DNA of 64,000 bases from an uncultured Collinsella sp. (lineage in GTDB: Bacteria > Actinomycetota > Coriobacteriia > Coriobacteriales > Coriobacteriaceae). A program made the translations under genes and the position numbers. The stretch spans positions 14,152 to 78,151 of the forward strand of contig CABRHW010000009.1 of NCBI GenBank assembly GCA_902470765.1, in the 5' to 3' direction. Position 1 is the first letter of the stretch. Every line of letters begins with the position of its first letter. This document shows positions 60,631 to 64,000 of the stretch, in pieces. Under the pieces are notes generated by a model, which saw only the letters and a list, made by a program, of their open reading frames with translations, searched no databases and had not been told where the DNA came from.

Positions 60631-62058
60631 ATTGCAGAGCGCTCCCATTAGCTGCGATTCCAAGGTATTTAGCGCTTTTGGACTCAAATCGTCATACTGA
60701 ACAAGAATTTGACTTGAGTTTTCAGGGGCAGATGCGCCATCGGCACACCAAAAACAGTCACCGATATCGATAAAAGGGATGCTCGAGCGCGTGAGGGCCC
60801 GTGCAATAGTGCTTCCGCCCGTTCCACGCTCCGCAACCACGGTGCAGTAAAGGCCCGCGTCTGCGTGTTCGATCGAGACTTCCCCTGCCGGAAATGCCTT
60901 CCGTACAAGCGCCGCCAGGCCATCACGCGCCTCGCGAGCACGAACGCGCACGCGGTTCACATGTCGCTCGTAATCACCCGATTCCAGCAAACGAGCCAAA
61001 GCGACCTGGTCAACAGAACTCACCGACGAGGCGTAAAAACCAAGGTTGCGCCTAAACCGCTCCATTAGCTCATCGGGCAGCACCATGTACGCTAGACGCA
61101 ACGCCGATGACAGGCTCTTCGAAAACGTGTTGGTGTAGATAACCGACTGGGAGGCATCGATCGACGCGAGCGCGGGAATTGGCTTGCCGGCAAGGCGAAA
61201 CTCACAATCAAAGTCATCTTCGATGAGGTACCGACCTGGTCGCTCGGCGGCCCAGCTCAGCAGCGCATAGCGACGCGCAATGCTCGTCACAAGACCGGTG
61301 GGATACTGATGGGACGGCATAAGGTGAAGGACATCGGTCCCAGTTTTCTGCAGAGCGCTCAGGTCCACGCCGTCGTCATCCAACGGGATATGTCGTACTT
61401 GGCAGCCCATAGCCTGATAGATGCGCGTCAGACGCAAATAGCCCGGGTCCTCAACAGCATACACCTTGTCAGCGCCAAGCAACTGAACCAACATGGTATC
61501 GAGCAGCTGGGCGCCTGCACCGATAACAATGTTGTTGGGGTCGACATTCATGCCCCTTGTCCCACGCAGATGGTGAGCAATTGCGCGTCGCAGCCGAGCG
61601 GTGCCCTGCGCCGGTGCGGGCGAAAAGATTTCGCGCTCATCTTCGGATGCCAGCGTCGCCCGTAGTGCGCTTTGCCAAAGCCGCGCCGCCTCCAAAGCGG
61701 AAGGAGAAAGTGCATCGAACAGCTCGACCTGTCCGTTGACATCATGCGCGCTGAGGCCCACAGAGACGGTATCTCGGTCGATGCCCTGCGAAGCCAAAGG
61801 CAAAACCGGTGCATCCGGAAGCTTGCAAGCGTAGTAGCCACGACGCGGCATTGAGCAAATATAGCCCTCGGCAAGTAACTGGCTATATGCATTCTCGATG
61901 GTAATGACACTGATTCCCAGATGACTGGCAAAGGCGCGCTTAGACGGAAGATGCTCCCCCGCCACAATACGTCCAGCAACAATATCATCTCGAATTTGCT
62001 GGTAAACATACTCATAAAGCGATGCTTCGCCGCGTTTTTCCAAATTGTAGTCAAGCAT
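60619..62058 (-). CDS. pdxR: PdxR, MocR/GntR-type regulator of vitamin B6 synthesis
   Basis: 479 residues from the ATG at 62058 (AGGTGG upstream). The N-terminal winged helix (SLYEYVYQQIRDDIVAGRI, LGISVITIENAYSQLLAEGY) is joined to an aminotransferase-like domain that binds pyridoxal phosphate; the Lys is in YTNTFSKSLSSALRLAYM near residue 310. MocR regulators of this type sense pyridoxal phosphate. It is divergent from pdxST, its likely target, with a 145-bp gap. The last residues LSE and the stop are built from the repeat copy C; the native C-terminus may therefore have been changed. Confidence 0.9.
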   Translation of the reverse strand: MLDYNLEKRGEASLYEYVYQQIRDDIVAGRIVAGEHLPSKRAFASHLGISVITIENAYSQLLAEGYICSMPRRGYYACKLPDAPVLPLASQGIDRDTVSVGLSAHDVNGQVELFDALSPSALEAARLWQSALRATLASEDEREIFSPAPAQGTARLRRAIAHHLRGTRGMNVDPNNIVIGAGAQLLDTMLVQLLGADKVYAVEDPGYLRLTRIYQAMGCQVRHIPLDDDGVDLSALQKTGTDVLHLMPSHQYPTGLVTSIARRYALLSWAAERPGRYLIEDDFDCEFRLAGKPIPALASIDASQSVIYTNTFSKSLSSALRLAYMVLPDELMERFRRNLGFYASSVSSVDQVALARLLESGDYERHVNRVRVRAREARDGLAALVRKAFPAGEVSIEHADAGLYCTVVAERGTGGSTIARALTRSSIPFIDIGDCFWCADGASAPENSSQILVQYDDLSPKALNTLESQLMGALCNLSE

Positions 62059-62203
62059 GAGTTTGCCACCTGACCTTATCGAGCTGTTCAATCTGGTATT
62101 AGGCTGACATTATTATTATCTCGAAAACTGAGTATTTTGCCATACCCAGCTCCCCGATAGGATGTTCCGTCAAGCAATGCACATGCCAACCAAGGGAGCA
62201 ACC
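62059..62203. promoter_or_regulatory. Divergent pdxR-pdxS control region
   Basis: 145 bp between the two starts, AT-rich at 62100-62140 (CATTATTATTATCTCG). An imperfect inverted pair CTGGTAT (about 62092) and CCATACCCAG (about 62140) could be a PdxR site. No firm -35/-10 pair can be named. Confidence 0.4.
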
Positions 62204-63094
62204 ATGGCAGAACAGACCAGCAAGGCCGATCGCGTCAAACTCAATCGCGAACTCGCGCAGATGCTCAAGGGCGGCGTCATCATGGACGTCACCACGCCCG
62301 AGCAGGCACGCATCGCCGAGGAGGCAGGCGCCTGCGCCGTCATGGCACTCGAGCGCATCCCGGCCGACATCCGTGCCGCAGGCGGCGTCTCGCGCATGAG
62401 CGATCCCAAGATGATCAAGGGCATCCAAAAAGCTGTCTCCATCCCCGTTATGGCCAAGTGCCGCATCGGCCACATTGTCGAGGCGCAGATCCTGCAGGCC
62501 ATCGAAATCGACTACATCGACGAATCCGAGGTCCTCTCCCCCGCCGATGATGTCTATCACATCGACAAGACCCAGTTTGACGTGCCGTTTGTCTGCGGCG
62601 CCCGCGATCTGGGCGAGGCGCTGCGCCGTGTTGCCGAGGGCGCCACGATGATTCGTACCAAGGGCGAGCCGGGCACGGGCGACGTCGTTCAGGCCGTGCG
62701 TCACATGCGCAAGATCCAAAAGCAGATCCGCGACGTTGTTGCTCTGCGCGACGACGAGCTCTTTGAGGCAGCCAAGCAGCTGCAGGTTCCGGTCGAGCTG
62801 GTGCGCGAGGTCCATGCCACGGGCAAGCTCCCCGTCGTAAACTTTGCCGCCGGCGGAGTCGCGACCCCCGCCGACGCCGCGCTGATGATGCAGCTGGGCG
62901 CCGAGGGCGTCTTTGTTGGCTCGGGCATCTTTAAGAGCGGCGACCCCGCCAAGCGCGCCGCCGCCATCGTCAAGGCCGTGGCAAACTTCACCGACGCCAA
63001 GCTCATCGCCGAGCTTTCGGAGGACCTGGGCGAGGCCATGGTGGGCATCAACGCCGACGAAATCGAGATCATCATGGAGGAGCGCGGGCGCTAG
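62204..63094 (+). CDS. pdxS: Pyridoxal 5'-phosphate synthase lyase subunit PdxS
   Basis: 296 residues from the ATG at 62204 (AAGGGAG upstream). Strongly conserved family blocks: [25 protein letters not shown] near the start, [23 protein letters not shown], the catalytic Lys in [16 protein letters not shown] near residue 82 and [20 protein letters not shown] near residue 150, and [31 protein letters not shown]. It forms PLP from ribose 5-phosphate, glyceraldehyde 3-phosphate and ammonia delivered by PdxT. It lies 20 bp before pdxT. Confidence 0.97.
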   Translation: MAEQTSKADRVKLNRELAQMLKGGVIMDVTTPEQARIAEEAGACAVMALERIPADIRAAGGVSRMSDPKMIKGIQKAVSIPVMAKCRIGHIVEAQILQAIEIDYIDESEVLSPADDVYHIDKTQFDVPFVCGARDLGEALRRVAEGATMIRTKGEPGTGDVVQAVRHMRKIQKQIRDVVALRDDELFEAAKQLQVPVELVREVHATGKLPVVNFAAGGVATPADAALMMQLGAEGVFVGSGIFKSGDPAKRAAAIVKAVANFTDAKLIAELSEDLGEAMVGINADEIEIIMEERGR

Positions 63095-63114
63095 TCCAGC
63101 AGAAAGGATCGCAC

Positions 63115-63702
63115 ATGAGCGATTATGCAGACCAAACGGTCGCCGTGCTGGCGGTCCAGGGCGCTTTTGCCGAGCATGAGGCAAGGCTATCTGAGCTGGG
63201 CGCACGCTGTATTGAGCTGAGGCAGGCGGCTGATTTGAAGCAGAACTTTGACCGTCTGGTACTTCCCGGCGGCGAGTCTACCGTTCAAGGGAAACTGCTT
63301 GATGAGTTGGGCATGCTCGAGGAGCTTCGTACCCGTATCGCTGAAGGCATGCCCGTCCTGGGCACCTGCGCCGGCCTGATTCTGCTGGCTCACGACCTTG
63401 CCGCTCATGACGATAAGGGCACGCCGCGTTTGGCAACCATGGATGTGCTCGTTGAGCGCAATGCCTATGGCAGACAGCTCGGCAGTTTTCGCACCAAGGG
63501 ACAGGTAGACGGCATCGACGGTGAAGTGCCGCTGACATTTATCCGCGCGCCCCGCATCGTCGAGGTCCACGGCGACGCCAAGGCCTTGGCAGAGGTCGAT
63601 GGCCGCATCGTCGCCGCCCGCCAGGGCAACCAGCTCGGCGTAACCTTCCACCCCGAACTCGATGAAGACACCCGCCTCCACGAACTGTTCCTACAAATGT
63701 AG
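63115..63702 (+). CDS. pdxT: Pyridoxal 5'-phosphate synthase glutaminase subunit PdxT
   Basis: 195 residues. Class I glutaminase with VLAVQGAFAEHEARL, LVLPGGESTVQGKLL near residue 47, the nucleophile Cys in VLGTCAGLILLA near residue 82, and FHPELDEDTRLHELFL with the catalytic His-Glu pair near residue 180. It hydrolyses glutamine and channels ammonia to PdxS. GAAAGGA lies before the ATG. It is second gene of the operon; three hairpins follow it. Confidence 0.96.
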   Translation: MSDYADQTVAVLAVQGAFAEHEARLSELGARCIELRQAADLKQNFDRLVLPGGESTVQGKLLDELGMLEELRTRIAEGMPVLGTCAGLILLAHDLAAHDDKGTPRLATMDVLVERNAYGRQLGSFRTKGQVDGIDGEVPLTFIRAPRIVEVHGDAKALAEVDGRIVAARQGNQLGVTFHPELDEDTRLHELFLQM

Positions 63703-63715
63703 GTAGAACAAAAAC

Positions 63716-63779
63716 GAGAGTGGATAATCTCCCACTTTGAGCTTGAATGCAGGCTCAAACCGGGAGATTATCCACTCTC
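63716..63779. repeat. 18-bp perfect inverted repeat with inner stem
   Basis: GAGAGTGGATAATCTCCC (63716-63733) pairs perfectly with GGGAGATTATCCACTCTC (63762-63779). The 28-nt loop contains the inner pair TTGAGC/GCTCAA. It starts 13 bp past the pdxT stop, so it may end that operon, though it lacks a T-run. Confidence 0.75.
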
Positions 63780-63789
63780 ATCCTATGTA

Positions 63790-63841
63790 GTCGTTGGGGA
63801 CGTTCTTAAACGACTAGTCAAACAAGAACGTCCCCAACGAC
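63790..63841. repeat. 18-bp perfect inverted repeat
   Basis: GTCGTTGGGGACGTTCTT (63790-63807) pairs perfectly with AAGAACGTCCCCAACGAC (63824-63841) around a 16-nt loop (63808-63823) that contains CGACTAGTC. It directly follows the previous hairpin. Confidence 0.75.
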
Positions 63842-63860
63842 CATATTGCGATAGACGACC

Positions 63861-63913
63861 ACGTTTGCCCAGATAAAACCGACCAAAATAAACCTGTCCC
63901 TTTTTGGTAGGTT
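63861..63913 (+). repeat. 53-bp hairpin repeat (family 2, copy 2)
   Basis: ACGTTTGCCCAGATAA (63861-63876), then AACCGACCAAAA (63877-63888), loop TAAACCTGTCCCT, and TTTTGGTAGGTT (63902-63913). It matches the reverse complement of the copy at 39979-40031 at 50 of 53 positions. One stem position has changed on both strands (G-C to A-T). No gene is seen from here to the window end; a GTG at 63998 behind TAGGAG could open one. Confidence 0.8.
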
Positions 63914-64000
63914 TGGATCAAGGCGACGCCGATGCCTTGGTACCGACAGACACTATGACCCAATCCGAGGGCACTAAAAAGATAGGAGCCCCCGCTCGTG

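Noticed and set aside
63998..64000. Start of another plus-strand gene at the window end
   Set aside because: A GTG behind TAGGAG is at the last three bases; there is no coding sequence in view to support it.

Overview
The window is high-GC bacterial chromosome. Its gene content fits an anaerobic gut actinobacterium of the class Coriobacteriia, most likely Collinsella. The evidence is a reverse rubrerythrin with an N-terminal rubredoxin domain, a bacterial Elp3, a one-chain clade-II-type PurL, a PdxR/PdxST vitamin B6 locus, an electron-transfer-flavoprotein-linked 2-hydroxyacid dehydrogenase, GTG/ATG starts behind GGAGG or GGGGG sites, and strong GC bias at third codon positions that produces very long antisense shadow frames. 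The genus is inferred from gene content; no rRNA or tRNA gene was found.

Layout. (1) 1-5118, all minus strand: the end of an integrative/conjugative-type element. It has an FtsK/TcpA-like coupling ATPase cut by the left edge, a string of small membrane, secreted or unknown proteins, and a gene-poor right end (5119-5631). No integrase or clear att site is visible. (2) 5632-8139: BASS-family transporter, DUF4931 (GalT-like HIT fold) and CutC. (3) 8198-14755: a complete branched-chain amino-acid ABC transporter (LivF, G, M, H and two tandem LivK lipoproteins) with a highly structured 3' end. (4) 15006-24187: homoserine dehydrogenase, SDR reductase, a monovalent-cation/proton antiporter, PurL and a DMT exporter. 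(5) 24376-32446: GGDEF protein, KdgT, AzlCD, HD phosphohydrolase, and an EtfAB-dehydrogenase operon resembling electron-bifurcating or confurcating lactate dehydrogenases. (6) 32794-35999: five small or secreted surface genes, one with an LAQTG sorting-type signal. (7) 36118-42538: DUF554, then a three-gene cluster (TerB_N/TerB_C protein, BrxC/BrxD-type ATPase, Lhr-like DEAH helicase) with the composition of the Shango (SngABC) anti-phage system. (8) 42565-55267: spermidine-synthase-like methyltransferase, Elp3, DUF4097 plus XRE regulator, two methyltransferases (one TrmB), a HelY/Ski2-like helicase, DUF2130, a metallophosphoesterase, an unlisted 59-residue protein and a HIRAN protein. (9) 55532-63702: aldehyde and alcohol dehydrogenases, reverse rubrerythrin, a putative DUF559/Vsr-like nuclease-fold protein, and PdxR divergent from PdxST.

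The most unusual feature is the intergenic DNA, which holds several families of inverted-repeat elements. One is a 121-123 bp element present three times in the same orientation. Its terminal inverted repeats end in CTAAGTGAGTAG, and two copies supply the stop codon and last residues (LSE) of the gene before them. A second is a four-unit tandem array of hairpins with an exact 62-bp period between two convergent genes. A third is a 53-bp hairpin element with an invariant 13-nt loop, present in two near-identical inverted copies (one inside the Shango-like operon) and one diverged copy. There are also several unique long palindromes. I read these as structured, probably mobile or RNA-level elements that normal gene annotation would not capture.
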